From assembly GCF_027579695.1 (NCBI RefSeq), contig NC_083577.1:31795198-31859197 (forward strand): a stretch of DNA of 64,000 nt, in the 5' to 3' direction. This document shows positions 63,719 through 64,000 of this stretch, piece after piece (within the stretch, counting starts at the first letter, position 1; every line of letters begins with the position of its first letter). A program made the translations under genes and the position numbers. Source of the DNA: Neoarius graeffei. Lineage: Eukaryota; Chordata; Actinopteri; Siluriformes; Ariidae. The notes beneath the pieces are model-generated. The model worked only from the letters and a program-made list of their open reading frames with translations, was not told the DNA's origin and did not search any database.

Positions 63719-63903
63719 GATTAGTATAGAGTGCTCAGAGATAATGCTAAAAATAGTAACACTGCGGTCTGCGAGGCCATCTTGGAAGTCACTCGTTCCA
63801 GAGCGCTCATAGAGTACACATCAGCTATTTACATTCACCGATTCGTTTCCGCGTTAGAGGGCTTAGAAGCTTGGATTTTTTAAGAATTTAGACATCTGAA
63901 GTG

Positions 63904-64000
63904 ATGGAGCACTACTGTGATAGTTTAGATAAGCAGGCACGGGAGCGTTATGCTGAGAAGTTACGTTTCATTGGGAATGCAGATCCATACACTGTTAGTG
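63904..64000 (+). CDS. Start of DPY-type transposon gene, runs off window
   Basis: ATG at 63904: MEHYCDSLDKQARERYAEKL then RFIGNADPYTVS, open at the window end. The RY-x-x-KL-x-x-I...DPY pattern parallels RYMSKINDLQICDPYG in element E. Probably exon 1 of the same gene family; a host-domesticated copy cannot be excluded. Confidence 0.5.
   Translation, partial: MEHYCDSLDKQARERYAEKLRFIGNADPYTVS

Noticed and set aside
58872..64000. Further dnajc3 exons
   Set aside because: I searched for the next TPR exon expected after EELIQQQ and found none; the intron is taken to continue beyond the window.

Overview
This is animal nuclear DNA, almost certainly from a ray-finned (teleost) fish. It has split genes with long introns, about fifteen V-SINE copies of the fish type, many Tc1 elements with fish-type inverted repeats, a Gmr1-like Ty3/gypsy element, and TA and AAT microsatellites. 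There are no bacterial operons, rRNA genes or CRISPR arrays. I cannot name the species.

Two host genes explain the single-copy sequence. (1) On the minus strand, exons at 37365-37493, 13448-13565, 11967-12070, 4904-5072 and 4572-4648 encode a RING finger followed by a helical region that matches the germline protein RNF17/TDRD4. The last four exons join in consistent phases. The introns are almost entirely transposons, the largest about 23.8 kb. (2) On the plus strand, seven exons from 49545 to 58871 encode the signal peptide and TPR region of DNAJC3 (P58IPK), an ER co-chaperone. The J domain lies beyond the window. The two genes are transcribed divergently. A perfect ER stress element (CCAAT-N9-CCACG) lies about 100 bp upstream of the dnajc3 start, and one dnajc3 intron has a GC-AG splice pair.

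The rest is layered mobile DNA. From left to right: a Tc1 fragment; a hAT-like block with nested insertions (1.7-4.4 kb); a 4.25-kb hAT with an 8-bp target duplication that itself contains another hAT with its own 8-bp duplication (6.3-10.5 kb); a TIR element filling an rnf17 intron (12-13.4 kb, second copy at 43.5-44.9 kb); a LINE with a restriction-like endonuclease domain between TA microsatellites (16 kb); a Tc1 element holding a MITE and a SINE (18.2-20.8 kb); two copies of a large TIR repeat (23.8-25.0 and 26.5-34.0 kb), the second split by a Gmr1-like retrotransposon that has integrase before reverse transcriptase and is itself interrupted; several MITEs at 35-42 kb; a nearly intact Tc1 element at 47.6-49.2 kb; many insertions in dnajc3 introns; and an L2 LINE, a hAT and the start of another transposon-type gene at 60.8-64 kb.

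The most unusual theme is a set of TTAA-flanked elements plus five separate THAP-domain fragments. Three TTAA elements carry remnants of two converging genes, a THAP gene at one end and a short acidic ORF at the other, and each copy keeps a different part. This suggests Kolobok-like transposons with a two-gene convergent layout, seen here only as deletion derivatives.
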